A DNA stretch of 64,000 bases. Source: Chitinophagaceae bacterium (lineage in GTDB: Bacteria; Bacteroidota; Bacteroidia; Chitinophagales; Chitinophagaceae). The stretch covers positions 40,029 through 104,028 of the forward strand of contig JAHEZD010000004.1 of the NCBI GenBank assembly GCA_023251255.1, given 5' to 3'. This document shows positions 8,731 through 17,691 of this stretch, piece after piece; the stretch's first letter is position 1; the number at the start of each line of letters is the position of its first letter. The notes under the pieces were generated by a model, which searched no databases, was not told where the DNA came from, and was given only the letters and a program-made list of their open reading frames with translations. A program made the position numbers and the translations under genes.

Positions 8731-8755
8731 TATAATGGCAAAGTCATCCATTATA
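8731..8755. repeat. Inverted repeat between divergent genes
   Basis: TATAATGG and CCATTATA, 8-bp arms separated by 9 bases, in the 388-base gap between the SecA-like gene and uvrA. The size and symmetry fit a dimeric repressor site; no regulator is linked to it. Confidence 0.35.
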
Positions 8756-8941
8756 CTACAAAACAATATCAAACTACTACTCTATTTAGGTAGGTTCTAC
8801 TATTTAGGATTGACCTGTAATGGTATTCCTTTGTACCATCATTGAAAAACACCCGTTTTGAAACCAATATCCGAAACCAGACCGTTGCAATCCTATTTCT
8901 TGAAAAAACAACATTAAAATCCAATCCATTTATGCCCGGTC

Positions 8942-8966
8942 AGCCCCTTCAGTAGGGGCTTTTTTG
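8942..8966 (+). terminator. Orphan intrinsic terminator upstream of uvrA
   Basis: AGCCCC-ttcagta-GGGGCT followed by TTTTTT. The only gene immediately upstream is on the other strand, so this terminator closes no known plus-strand gene. It could end a small RNA from about 8760-8940 or attenuate uvrA. Confidence 0.7.
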
Positions 8967-9045
8967 TTGAACAAACTTTATTGGCAGTTGTTTTCCCGCA
9001 GCATGGTTATTGTACTTAATTTCGACCTATAACGGAACCAATTTT

Positions 9046-11916
9046 ATGGCAAAGAAGAAAGAAGCAGTATTGATGGAACATCCACATGATGAAAGAATAG
9101 AAGTTTTTGGTGCAAGGGAGCACAACCTCAAGAATATAGACATATCCATCCCGAAAAACAAACTCGTTGTTTTTACTGGCGTAAGTGGCAGCGGTAAATC
9201 TTCATTGGCATTCGATACCATCTACAATGAAGGCCAGCGCCGTTATATGGAAAGCTTCAGCGCCTATGCCCGCCAGTTCATTGGGGATATGGAACGGCCA
9301 GATGTAGACAAGATTACCGGTCTTTCACCCGTAATTTCCATAGAACAGAAAACCACCAACAAAAATCCCCGTTCCACAGTGGGTACTGTTACTGAACTGT
9401 ATGATTTCATGCGTTTGCTGTATGCACGTATTGGCGAAGCCTACAGTTACAATACAGGAAAGAAAATGGTGAAGTTCAGCGAGGAAGAGATTGTGGATGA
9501 TATTTTCAAGAAATTCAAAGGCAAGAAGATTTCCCTGTTGGCGCCATTGGTGCGGGGCAGGAAGGGGCATTACCGTGAACTGTTTGAAGATATCCGCAAG
9601 AAAGGCTTCCTAAAGGTCCGGATTGATGGGGAAGTGATGGACCTGACGCCAAAACTCCAGGTGGACAGGTATAAAATACATGATATTGAAGTGGTGGTTG
9701 ACAGATTGGCTGTTACGGACGATATGAAAGTACGCATCAGCCAAAGTGTGCAGCAAACATTGAAGATGGGCAAGGACCTGATGTTCTTATTGATCAACGA
9801 CACCAATGAGCTGGCCCAGTACAGCAAGCAATTGATGTGCCTTGAAACCGGTATCAGTTATGAGGAACCAAGTCCCAATGCTTTCTCGTTCAATTCACCT
9901 TATGGTTACTGCCCTACCTGTAAGGGGCTGGGGAATGTGTACGCCATTGATATGAATACCGTTTTGCCTGATAGGAAGAAAACAGTTACAGAAGGTGGTA
10001 TTGCGCCCTTGGGTGAAGAGAGGGATGCAAGTGTCTTCCGCCAGGTAGTGGCTTTTGCCAAAAAGAACAAGATCAATTTGGAAAAACCCATCAATCAATT
10101 AAATGAAGAACACCTGAATTTGTTGTTGTATGGAGACAATACCAATGCTTCCAATTTGGAACTGGACATGGAAGATGTGGGCGTGCCAGATCTGTACACT
10201 GGAAGTTATGAAGGAATCATCCCCATGTTGAAAAGATGGTTCACCTCTACCCAAAGCACAGAAGGCTTAAGGGCCTGGGTGGAGAGGTATATGGAACTTG
10301 CCGATTGTCCAACCTGCCATGGTGCAAGGTTGAGGAAGGAAAGTTTATGGTTCAAGATTGATGAAAGGAATATCAGCGAAATCAGTGACCTAAACCTGGA
10401 CAAATTGATGTCCTGGTTTGTGGGCATTGAAAAAAGGTTGAGCAACAAACAGAACGCCATTGCAAAGGATATCCTGAAGGAGATAAGGGAAAGGCTACAG
10501 TTCCTGCTGGATGTTGGCCTCACTTATTTATCCATCAACCGCCCATCCAGAACATTGAGTGGTGGAGAAAGCCAACGCATCAGATTGGCCACGCAAATTG
10601 GTAGCCAGTTGCAGGGCATCACCTATATTTTGGATGAACCAAGCATAGGTCTCCACCAACGTGATAACCAGCGGCTGATAGAAGCATTGAAACACCTACG
10701 TGATATCGGTAACAGTGTGTTGGTGGTGGAGCATGATAAGGACATCATGATGGCATCTGACTACTTGGTGGATATTGGCCCCAAGGCTGGAAAATATGGT
10801 GGGCAAGTGGTTTCGGCTGGTACACCCGATGAAGTGTTGAAGAGCAATAGCGAAACAGCCAAGTACCTGAATGGCGAAAAATCAATTGCCGTTCCTTTGG
10901 AAAGAAGAATGGGCAATGGTAGGTTCCTGGAACTGAAAGGGGCAAAGGGCAACAACCTGAAGGATGTTTCCGTGAAGTTTCCGTTAGGCAAACTGGTAGT
11001 GGTAAGTGGGGTAAGTGGCAGTGGAAAATCGACTTTGATAAACGAAACACTGTATCCCATCCTTTCCAAACATGCGTACAATAGCCGCATGAAGATTGAG
11101 GAATACAAAAGCATTAAAGGCCTTGAGGCAATAGATAAAGTAATTGAAATAGACCAGACTCCCATTGGCCGCACACCTAGAAGCAACCCCGCTACCTACT
11201 GCGGTTTCTTTACGGAAATAAGGACCCTGTTTGCTTCGGTTCCAGAAGCAAAAATCCGCGGTTACCAAGCTGGCCGTTTTTCCTTCAATGTAAAAACAGG
11301 CAGGTGTGAAGTATGCGAAGGCGGGGGAATGAAAGTGATTGAAATGAATTTCCTGCCGGATGTTTATGTGCATTGCGAGAAATGCAATGGCAAACGCTAC
11401 AACAGGGAAACCCTGGAAATACGGTACAAGGGCAAATCCATCAGCGATGTGCTGGACATGACCGTGGATGAAGCCTGTGAATTTTTCCAGCCCGTGCCTT
11501 GGTTGTACAGGAAGATCAAAGTACTGCAGGATGTTGGTTTGGGTTATATCACCCTTGGGCAATCTGCGGTAACCCTTAGCGGCGGGGAGGCCCAGCGTGT
11601 GAAGCTTTCAACTGAACTTGGAAAGAAGGATACAGGCAAAACATTCTACATCCTGGATGAACCAACCACCGGACTGCATTTTCAGGACATCAAACTATTG
11701 ATGGATGTGGTGAACAAATTGGTGGATAGGGGCAACTCCGTCCTTATCATTGAACATAACCTGGATGTCATCAAAATGGCTGACCATATCATTGATTTAG
11801 GTCCAGAAGGGGGCGATGGCGGCGGCAAAATATTATTTGAAGGAACGCCTGAAGAAATGATCAAGATCAAGGACAGCCATACGGCTAAATTCTTGAAGAT
11901 TGAAATGAAAGGTTAA
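9046..11916 (+). CDS. uvrA: Excinuclease ABC subunit A
   Basis: 956 aa, near the usual 940. UvrA is the damage-sensing ATPase of nucleotide excision repair, working as a dimer with UvrB. Seen: Walker A GVSGSGKSSL (Lys51), CPTC zinc-site motifs (CPTCKGLG, CPTCHGARL), first signature LSGGESQRIRLA with LDEPSIGLHQRD, the second Walker A GVSGSGKSTLI near 645, the zinc module CEVCEGGGMK...HCEKCNGKRYN, and second signature LSGGEAQRVKL with LDEPTTGLHF. The frame extends upstream only through a TTG; ATG 9046 (MAKKKEAVL) is the likely start. No uvrB nearby. Confidence 0.97.
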   Translation: MAKKKEAVLMEHPHDERIEVFGAREHNLKNIDISIPKNKLVVFTGVSGSGKSSLAFDTIYNEGQRRYMESFSAYARQFIGDMERPDVDKITGLSPVISIEQKTTNKNPRSTVGTVTELYDFMRLLYARIGEAYSYNTGKKMVKFSEEEIVDDIFKKFKGKKISLLAPLVRGRKGHYRELFEDIRKKGFLKVRIDGEVMDLTPKLQVDRYKIHDIEVVVDRLAVTDDMKVRISQSVQQTLKMGKDLMFLLINDTNELAQYSKQLMCLETGISYEEPSPNAFSFNSPYGYCPTCKGLGNVYAIDMNTVLPDRKKTVTEGGIAPLGEERDASVFRQVVAFAKKNKINLEKPINQLNEEHLNLLLYGDNTNASNLELDMEDVGVPDLYTGSYEGIIPMLKRWFTSTQSTEGLRAWVERYMELADCPTCHGARLRKESLWFKIDERNISEISDLNLDKLMSWFVGIEKRLSNKQNAIAKDILKEIRERLQFLLDVGLTYLSINRPSRTLSGGESQRIRLATQIGSQLQGITYILDEPSIGLHQRDNQRLIEALKHLRDIGNSVLVVEHDKDIMMASDYLVDIGPKAGKYGGQVVSAGTPDEVLKSNSETAKYLNGEKSIAVPLERRMGNGRFLELKGAKGNNLKDVSVKFPLGKLVVVSGVSGSGKSTLINETLYPILSKHAYNSRMKIEEYKSIKGLEAIDKVIEIDQTPIGRTPRSNPATYCGFFTEIRTLFASVPEAKIRGYQAGRFSFNVKTGRCEVCEGGGMKVIEMNFLPDVYVHCEKCNGKRYNRETLEIRYKGKSISDVLDMTVDEACEFFQPVPWLYRKIKVLQDVGLGYITLGQSAVTLSGGEAQRVKLSTELGKKDTGKTFYILDEPTTGLHFQDIKLLMDVVNKLVDRGNSVLIIEHNLDVIKMADHIIDLGPEGGDGGGKILFEGTPEEMIKIKDSHTAKFLKIEMKG

Positions 11917-12060
11917 GCGGAAAACAAAAGGGGCAAGATTTAAAAATTACATTTAAAATCTAGAGCTGGACGTCCTTCCGAAAGAAGATTTGCGTAAATT
12001 CATTGCAAATAATGCCTGGGCAATCCGGCATCAATAATCATCCATCCTAAATCCTTTCTT

Positions 12061-12561
12061 ATGGACTTGGAAAAACTGAACATACTTCCTGAATGGAACG
12101 AAGAAAAAATGAGCAGCCTCAATGCCAAAGAAGGCGATGAGTGGAAACATAGGAATTATTACGAAGCCATTAAGGCGCTTTATATCAATTGGCGGGAATT
12201 CTTTGAAATGGTCCACGCATTTGCGGATAACCTGACCGATGATGAAGAGGACCAGGAAGATTCCTATGAATATTCAAACAAGTCCCTACTGTACCAGAAC
12301 ATCATGCCCATTGGTGCAAAAATTATCAGCATTGTAGGTATTGATAGTTATACCATCCAGATGGAGGTGGCGGCTTATGTACGGTATAACTGCATTGAAA
12401 TGATGGAACAGGTGGCCACAGCCGTAATGCTTGGTTATGCCGATGCTAAACATGAAGTTGTATTGCAGGAAAGCCTGGAGAAGTTCCAGCAATTGTTCAA
12501 GGAGTGGGTGGCCACTTTTGAAAAAGATGATTACGAAGATGAATGGGGGCTGTTTATCTAA
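12061..12561 (+). CDS. Conserved-looking hypothetical protein
   Basis: 166 aa acidic, mainly helical, soluble protein. Begins MDLEKLNILPEWNEEKM and has an acidic patch DDEEDQEDSYE in the middle and E-K-D-D-Y-E-D-E-W at the end. No known domain recognised. Codon use and base composition match the neighbours. It stands alone, 144 bases after uvrA, and is followed by a hairpin (12580-12608) but no clear T-run. Confidence 0.65.
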   Translation: MDLEKLNILPEWNEEKMSSLNAKEGDEWKHRNYYEAIKALYINWREFFEMVHAFADNLTDDEEDQEDSYEYSNKSLLYQNIMPIGAKIISIVGIDSYTIQMEVAAYVRYNCIEMMEQVATAVMLGYADAKHEVVLQESLEKFQQLFKEWVATFEKDDYEDEWGLFI

Positions 12562-12579
12562 CCCCGCTTGGATTAAACA

Positions 12580-12608
12580 AATGTCCTACCGCTTGAAGGA
12601 AGGACATT
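12580..12608. repeat. Hairpin after the 12061 gene
   Basis: AATGTCCT and AGGACATT, 8-bp arms with a 13-nt loop, no T-run. May be a weak terminator or mRNA-stabilising stem. Confidence 0.35.
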
Positions 12609-12631
12609 GAATAGGTAATGGGCCCTGAAAA

Positions 12632-12730
12632 TTAATGGACGAAAATGGCGGTGATGGCCAAAACCACAATTCCTACCAACACATACACAAATTCTGTAGC
12701 GTCGTCTGCTGTTGTTAAACCTTTTTTCAT
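12632..12730 (-). CDS. Small single-helix membrane protein (32 aa)
   Basis: ATG at 12728-12730 and TAA at 12632-12634 give MKKGLTTADDATEF, then an uninterrupted hydrophobic helix (VYVLVGIVVLAITAIFV), then a terminal His. The polar head plus one helix is what real small membrane proteins look like. It sits 18 bases downstream of the DUF2809-like gene stop on the same strand, so it is probably co-transcribed with it. No family recognised. Confidence 0.5.
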   Translation of the reverse strand: MKKGLTTADDATEFVYVLVGIVVLAITAIFVH

Positions 12731-12748
12731 AATACTGGGGGGTATATA

Positions 12749-13138
12749 CTACTTAGACGTGTATTTATCCACCAAGGTTGCAATCAGCCAAGCAAAAATT
12801 ATCCCGGTTAAATAGCATACCAGATCGCTCCAAAGAAAGCCCCAGCCCAGTAGCATCTTGCCCAGGAAAGTCCTCCTGATATTATCTATCCAGGGTGCAT
12901 GGTAAAGTTCAGATACTTCAATGGTCACCGTTAGTAGGTAACTGTAAAATGCCACCCTCCACAAAGCGGGCCTTGGCCAAATGGCCCTGAAAAGAAAAAC
13001 AAACATGGCGGCCCATAAAGCATCCCCACCATATTCCGCAATAAAAGCAGGGAACCACTGCGGCTGTTTCCTTGTGGCCAAACCAATGGGAATGATCAGC
13101 AGGTAAAGGATAAAATAAATAATCCGTCTTTTTCTCAT
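12749..13138 (-). CDS. DUF2809 family membrane protein
   Basis: 129 aa with about four hydrophobic helices. The pattern LATRKQPQWFPAFIAEYGGDALWAAM, then TIEVSEL..APWIDNIR.T.LG..LLGWGF..SDL, is that of DUF2809, found in many Bacteroidota and Firmicutes and of unknown function. The start is the ATG at 13136-13138; the frame continues upstream only to a TTG. Confidence 0.8.
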   Translation of the reverse strand: MRKRRIIYFILYLLIIPIGLATRKQPQWFPAFIAEYGGDALWAAMFVFLFRAIWPRPALWRVAFYSYLLTVTIEVSELYHAPWIDNIRRTFLGKMLLGWGFLWSDLVCYLTGIIFAWLIATLVDKYTSK

Positions 13139-13210
13139 GGGTGGAGGTTGGGTCGTTGGTAAAAGTGATAAGTAAGTGATGTTACGCAAAGATTGTGGGA
13201 ATAATGTTAG

Positions 13211-13269
13211 CTTGAGGTTCTCGAAGGCAATCTGGTTTCCAAATAGGTTTCGACAAGCTCAACCTGACA
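13211..13269. repeat. Degenerate REP-like pair
   Basis: CTTGAGGTTCTCGAAGG on one side and TTTCGACAAGCTCAACCTGACA on the other, an imperfect inverted pair of the CCTGAGC/TCGAAGG word class, between the DUF2809 gene and elaA. Confidence 0.4.
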
Positions 13270-13321
13270 TCGTATTTGATATTTTGTGTAACATCAGTAA
13301 GTAATTGCTACAGGCAAAAGC

Positions 13322-13774
13322 TTACTTGGTTGCTTTTATCATTTTAATATGGTCTATTCCATCTTCATCATACAGTTTACTGCACTGCACAAAACCAAAA
13401 CTTTCATAGAACTTTTTCAGGTAAAGCTGTGCACCGATTTTTATGTCCTGCTCCCCAAAAAGTCGGTAGCATTCCTCGATTGATTTCTGCATCAAAACCT
13501 TGCCAGCCCCATGACCACGGTATTTGGGAGAAGTGGCCACCCTGCCAATGGATATTTCATCATAAGCAATGCCAGCAGGTACCAGTCTTGTACAGGCAGC
13601 CAGTTCAGCCCTATGGAAACCCATTAAATGGTAGCAGACCTGGTCCAGATTGTCTGCATCCTGGAACACACAGTGCTGCTCCACCACAAACACTTCATTG
13701 CGCAGGTGTATCAGGGCATACAGTTCATGCGGTGTAAGTTCATCAAAATATTTGCAGGTCCATTGGAGTAACAT
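13322..13774 (-). CDS. elaA: ElaA family GNAT N-acetyltransferase
   Basis: 150 aa, cytoplasmic acetyl-CoA-dependent transferase of the GNAT fold, substrate unknown. It opens with the ElaA signature LTPHELYALIHLRNEVFVVE followed by Q-x-C-V-F-Q-D-A-D-N-L-D, and has the acetyl-CoA loop RVATSPKYRGHGAGKVLM (about 98-115). ATG start. Same-strand neighbours are unrelated in function. Confidence 0.88.
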   Translation of the reverse strand: MLLQWTCKYFDELTPHELYALIHLRNEVFVVEQHCVFQDADNLDQVCYHLMGFHRAELAACTRLVPAGIAYDEISIGRVATSPKYRGHGAGKVLMQKSIEECYRLFGEQDIKIGAQLYLKKFYESFGFVQCSKLYDEDGIDHIKMIKATK

Positions 13775-13835
13775 GGGTTAAGATTTGGTTCCAAAGTTCC
13801 AGGATTTGAATGTTTACCTGTTCCTGAAAGCTGAA

Positions 13836-13893
13836 TAATTCTTGAACCGTGAACAATGGAACTTCTTGAACTTGTAAACACTTGAACTTGCTC
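13836..13893. repeat. Low-complexity repeated words (CTTGAAC)
   Basis: The intergenic stretch carries TTCTTGAAC, TTCTTGAAC and CACTTGAAC plus GTGAACAATGGAAC. It resembles other word-repeat tracts in this window (20690-20722, 31955-32035, 48268-48302). Confidence 0.35.
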
Positions 13894-14603
13894 TAATCCT
13901 CCAAATGAATGGAAAACACAATCATTCTCGATTGCAGTTTCTCTAGCACATTGGAATATTTCAAAGCCGGGTCACGGGCATGGATATTGGTCAATCCATA
14001 ACTGAACTTTATTTCGGGGGAGAAAGTCACAAACGGCAAATAGAAGTTGAAGCCAATGCCAGCTTCCAGCGCAAAATCGTTTTTCTTGAGTTTTACCATA
14101 TCCTCTGCATTTCGGGCAGCAGAATTGCTGGCAAGGTCCATATCAAACTTGACGCCCCCCAGTAAATAGGTCCTGAAATTGTCCAGCCTGTCCGATGTGA
14201 ACTTCAAGTGCATGGGAAAGCTTACAATGGTGGAGGGCAGTACCTTCTTTTCTTCCTTTTCAGGATAGTTGGTGCGGTAAGTGAAATACTTGGAGCCGCC
14301 AATCACCAATTGCGGGTTCACGCGGAACTCAAAGAAATCGTTCAGCTTCAAAGTGGCCAAAAGGCCCAAGGCAATGCCACCACTGGCACCTGGTTCCACG
14401 CTCATTACGCTGTCGTCCTGAACAAACTTGGTGTTTTTGGTAGCAGCAAGGTAGCTGCTGTTGTAAGCCAGTGTCATGCCAAAATAATAGGGCATGTCGT
14501 CATGGTTCGGGCGGTTCTTCTCCCTGTACTGTGCCTCGGTATGGCCAACAAATACAAACATCAAAAACAGGATAACTATTTGCTTCCGCAGTAAATGGTA
14601 CAT
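13893..14603 (-). CDS. porT: PorT family outer-membrane beta-barrel protein
   Basis: 236 aa. Signal peptide (about 1-24, ending GHTEAQ) then a PorT-type barrel: YYFGMTLAYNSSYLAATKNT near the N-terminus, PGASGGIALGLLATLKLNDFFEFR, and GIGFNFYLPFVTFSPEIKFSYGL near the C-terminus. PorT is needed for type IX secretion and gliding in related bacteria. The gene overlaps the 3' end of ubiE by 28 bases; the ubiE-porT order is a known Bacteroidota arrangement, supporting the call. Confidence 0.85.
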   Translation of the reverse strand: MYHLLRKQIVILFLMFVFVGHTEAQYREKNRPNHDDMPYYFGMTLAYNSSYLAATKNTKFVQDDSVMSVEPGASGGIALGLLATLKLNDFFEFRVNPQLVIGGSKYFTYRTNYPEKEEKKVLPSTIVSFPMHLKFTSDRLDNFRTYLLGGVKFDMDLASNSAARNAEDMVKLKKNDFALEAGIGFNFYLPFVTFSPEIKFSYGLTNIHARDPALKYSNVLEKLQSRMIVFSIHLED

Positions 14604-15319
14604 ATTCCTAAGCTGAGCGTTTTTAAATAAGTTTGAGTAAATCCTGCTTCATCCATGATGTTTAAAAAGGTCTGCCCTTCAGGAAAAGCCTGAATGGAGC
14701 CGTTAAGATATTGATAAGCATCCTTGTTTTTTGCAAACATTTTGCCAAAACCTGGTGCAATGATGTTCATGTACAGTTTATAGAAGCTTTTAAAGGCCGT
14801 TTGCTTGGGTTTGGAGAACTCCAAAATCACCGCTTTCCCACCGGGTTTCAGCACACGGTACATATCTTTTAAGCCCTTGTCCAGGTTCTCAAAGTTCCGC
14901 ACACCAAAAGCCACGGTAACTGCATCAAAACTATTATCCGGGAAGTTGATTCTTTCACTGTCGCCCGTAAACAGTTCAATATGGTCCTGTAGGCCCGCTT
15001 TGGCAATTTTTTTCCTGCCAAAATCCAGCATGCCTTCGCTGATGTCAATGCCGGTAATCCTTTTTGGCCGCAGCAGTTTATAGGTAAGCAGGGCCACGTC
15101 AGCCGTACCTGTGGCCACGTCCAGAACCGTTTGCGGTTTCAGGTCCTTCAATTGCTTGATGGCTTTTTTACGCCATTGGATATCTATGCCCACACTCAGG
15201 AAACGGTTCAGGAAGTCGTACCGGAAAGCAATGTCGTTAAACATTTCTGCCACTTGCTGCTTCTTGCCCAAGCTGCTTTCACTATCAGGTACAATAGTAT
15301 CATGCGCAAATTTTGCCAT
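14576..15319 (-). CDS. ubiE: Demethylmenaquinone methyltransferase (UbiE/MenG)
   Basis: 247 aa, SAM-dependent C-methylation as the last step of menaquinone synthesis. Seen: MFNDIAFRYDFLNRFLSVG (26-44), the SAM loop VLDVATGTADVAL, GIDISEGML, and the FGVRNFENLDKGLKDMYRVL block followed by GGKAVILEFSKP. Length matches the family. It is the first gene of a two-gene unit with porT on the minus strand; its 5' side faces the 15633-15698 palindrome and a divergent membrane-protein gene. Confidence 0.95.
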   Translation of the reverse strand: MAKFAHDTIVPDSESSLGKKQQVAEMFNDIAFRYDFLNRFLSVGIDIQWRKKAIKQLKDLKPQTVLDVATGTADVALLTYKLLRPKRITGIDISEGMLDFGRKKIAKAGLQDHIELFTGDSERINFPDNSFDAVTVAFGVRNFENLDKGLKDMYRVLKPGGKAVILEFSKPKQTAFKSFYKLYMNIIAPGFGKMFAKNKDAYQYLNGSIQAFPEGQTFLNIMDEAGFTQTYLKTLSLGICTIYCGSK

Positions 15320-15632
15320 ACGCTGCGAAGATAAGGGATGAAGGGGCTTGGGTGGTTTCGTGTTTAAGCTGCAAGCACACTATTCCTGTATCCGAAAAGT
15401 ACCTTAGCTTTCCTAATAACCTGTCTAAAACGGTTCGGTATAAAATTGGTATAAATGGACAATTGCCACATTTGTATTGCCTAAGGTATTCAATCTGCGT
15501 TCCACCCGTCCAAATGAATGTTGGACAACAGTTTCCTCGCTACTTATTGCTTGCTTTACCGCCCACTTATACGTATCCAAAGCAAACAAACCGTAAAAAA
15601 AACGCTAAACAGAACATCGCAAAAAATACGAT

Positions 15633-15698
15633 AAAAAAAATGACACAAAAAAAATGACACATTTTAAAATGTGTCAAAAAAAGTGTGTCATTTTTTTT
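15633..15698. repeat. Nested palindrome built from TGACACA words
   Basis: Inner perfect palindrome 15655-15676 (TGACACATTTT and complement). Outer arms 15633-15647 (A8 plus TGACACA) and 15684-15698 (TGTGTCA plus T8). The TGACAC starts are 15641 and 15655, and the GTGTCA starts 15671 and 15685: both pairs are 14 nt apart. On the plus strand the outer T8, and on the minus strand the complement of A8, would make it look like a bidirectional terminator, but it lies in front of two divergent genes. The rest of the gap 15320-15923 is featureless to me. Confidence 0.75.
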
Positions 15699-15923
15699 GA
15701 TTTTTTTTTGATGCCTTTCCGGGCAACAAAAACAAGCCTAATTTATTGAGTAAACCCACTCCTTTTGTCGCACCAAATGCGCTAGTATGACAACAAAAAT
15801 CCTATTTGGCAATGGGTAAAATAGATTATTGGCAAAATCATGTGTTACTTGAACCATTAGTTCTATCTTAGTATCCCAACCAATGAAACATAGCCCAACA
15901 CGCTTAAAAAACACTACTGCCTT

Positions 15924-17438
15924 ATGAACCCAGACTTCCTATTTGTAGCCCAACTTGTTAAAAGGTGCCTGCAAGTGGCCCTTTTTGTTTTCATACTTGT
16001 TTATGTTGTTAGGCAATTGATAGCCCTTTTCAGGAAAGCAACTGCAGACCCCATGGACATGCGCGCAGTGGGTAAGCTAATAAGCCTTGGGTTAACCGTG
16101 ACACTGTTGGCCCCTAAAGTGAACAAACTGTTTGAGTCCCTGTTCCGCATTGTTAGTTCCATACTGGACTATCAGAGCTATTTATCCAAAACAACGGCTG
16201 TTGCCAACAATATAGACAATGGGTTCTTCCGCAATTTGCTACAGTTTCCCTTTGCCGATATCATCATCCTTTTTGCTGTTTGGCTGTTCATCAATACACT
16301 GTTGACCTTTTTCTTTCAGGGCAGCCATGACACGGCCTCCCCTAAAATATTCTCCAATAAGCTATTGGCCAAGAACACATTTGTGGCTTTTCTCCTGGCT
16401 TTCGCCATTTACTTATGCGTAGCCACCATTGTGGCCATACCCGAATTCCAGGCACTGGAAAGCTCGGTGGTGAACAATGATGAACTGATCGAGTTTGCAA
16501 AGGAGGTGAACCAGCAGGCCCAAAACAAGGATGACCTGCAAGTGAAGGAACTTTTGTCTAACGACCTTAAGCGGAAAAGAAGCTTGGAAGCCTACAACGA
16601 TTTCAACTACCTGATTGCAGGTTATAACCAGTTGGTGAACAATTTAATAAAAGAGCAGGAGCAGCGTAGGAACAAGGCTGTGGATGCCTATAAAGCTGCC
16701 CTGCTTGAAAAAACAGCCATAAGGGAAAGGAGCAAGTACAGGGCCCAATTGAAGGCCTGGATCCAGAACCGTTGGTCCGTGTTCAGTTCAGTACTCTATT
16801 ACAAACCCCGTTTTGAAAGCATTGTAAGGGGCGTAACTATACAGGTATCCCGTATTGAGAAGGATTCGGTACTGCAGGCCAACAGCAAGCTGGTGGATAG
16901 CCTGTATGCATCTGTGAATGCTGCTGGGGACAATTGGGAAAACAATATGACGACCTTGGAAGAAACCGTGTTCAATATCAAAAGCATGGACCTGAACAAT
17001 GCTGTACCGGAAAAACCCAAGATTGGCGAACAGTATGGCATATTCGATTCAATGTCTGGATGGCTACTGAGAACTGAATCCATGTCGCTAGCATTGATTG
17101 TAGGGCTGTTTGCCTTTGGGTTGCTGGGTTCCATGGGTTCCACCTTTATTAGGCACCGTATCAAAAACAATCGGGATACAATTGCAAAAGACCTTGTTCC
17201 CAACCTTCCTGCGGTACTCATCAATGGTATTTCATCGGCCATAGTGGTATTCTTGGCAGTAAAGGGCACCATGGTTGTTTTTTCAGGGAAGGACAGTTCA
17301 TTGAACCCTTATGTTTTGTTCTTCACCTGTTTGGTGGCTGCAGTATTTAGTGAAGATGTGTGGAAATGGGCACAGCAGAAGCTGAATAGCCAATTAACCA
17401 ATGACAATCCTAACAATCAAGGAAAGGGCAATGTGTAA
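15924..17438 (+). CDS. Large uncharacterised membrane protein with central coiled coil
   Basis: 504 aa, not recognised. Four hydrophobic segments lie in the N-terminal third (about 8-35, 50-65, 110-131, 151-172), then a charged, helical and probably coiled-coil region of about 200 residues (LIKEQEQRRNKAVDAYKAAL), then three C-terminal helices (about 385-480) with GLLGSMGSTFIRH, SSAIVVFLAVKG and FTCLVAAVFSEDVWKWAQ. That last three-helix block looks like a module common at the end of unrelated bacterial membrane proteins; this is recollection, not a search. It has no operon partner; the palindrome 15633-15698 lies 225 bases upstream. Confidence 0.75.
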   Translation: MNPDFLFVAQLVKRCLQVALFVFILVYVVRQLIALFRKATADPMDMRAVGKLISLGLTVTLLAPKVNKLFESLFRIVSSILDYQSYLSKTTAVANNIDNGFFRNLLQFPFADIIILFAVWLFINTLLTFFFQGSHDTASPKIFSNKLLAKNTFVAFLLAFAIYLCVATIVAIPEFQALESSVVNNDELIEFAKEVNQQAQNKDDLQVKELLSNDLKRKRSLEAYNDFNYLIAGYNQLVNNLIKEQEQRRNKAVDAYKAALLEKTAIRERSKYRAQLKAWIQNRWSVFSSVLYYKPRFESIVRGVTIQVSRIEKDSVLQANSKLVDSLYASVNAAGDNWENNMTTLEETVFNIKSMDLNNAVPEKPKIGEQYGIFDSMSGWLLRTESMSLALIVGLFAFGLLGSMGSTFIRHRIKNNRDTIAKDLVPNLPAVLINGISSAIVVFLAVKGTMVVFSGKDSSLNPYVLFFTCLVAAVFSEDVWKWAQQKLNSQLTNDNPNNQGKGNV

Positions 17439-17691
17439 GGAGCGGAAAAGGGCTCTTTTATGAGAGGAACGATAACTCGTTAACGGAGTTGATTTTCCTA
17501 AAACCTTTAATTGTGTTCATGTTCTTTGCTTTTCGGCTTTGGTCCAAATCGCAATGATTCATTTCATATCCCCAACCTAAAAAAGATCGGGGTAATGAAA
17601 TGCACATACCAGTTGCTTATTGTACCAAATAAAACCCTTAATGCTAAAGAAAAATAACTTCGCCGAGAGTTATACCTATACTTTTATTACT

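Noticed and set aside
15313-15657. Plus-strand frame of 114 codons upstream of the orphan membrane protein
   Set aside because: Begins with TTG inside ubiE on the other strand and ends in the A-rich arm of the palindrome with Lys-rich translation; looks like chance.
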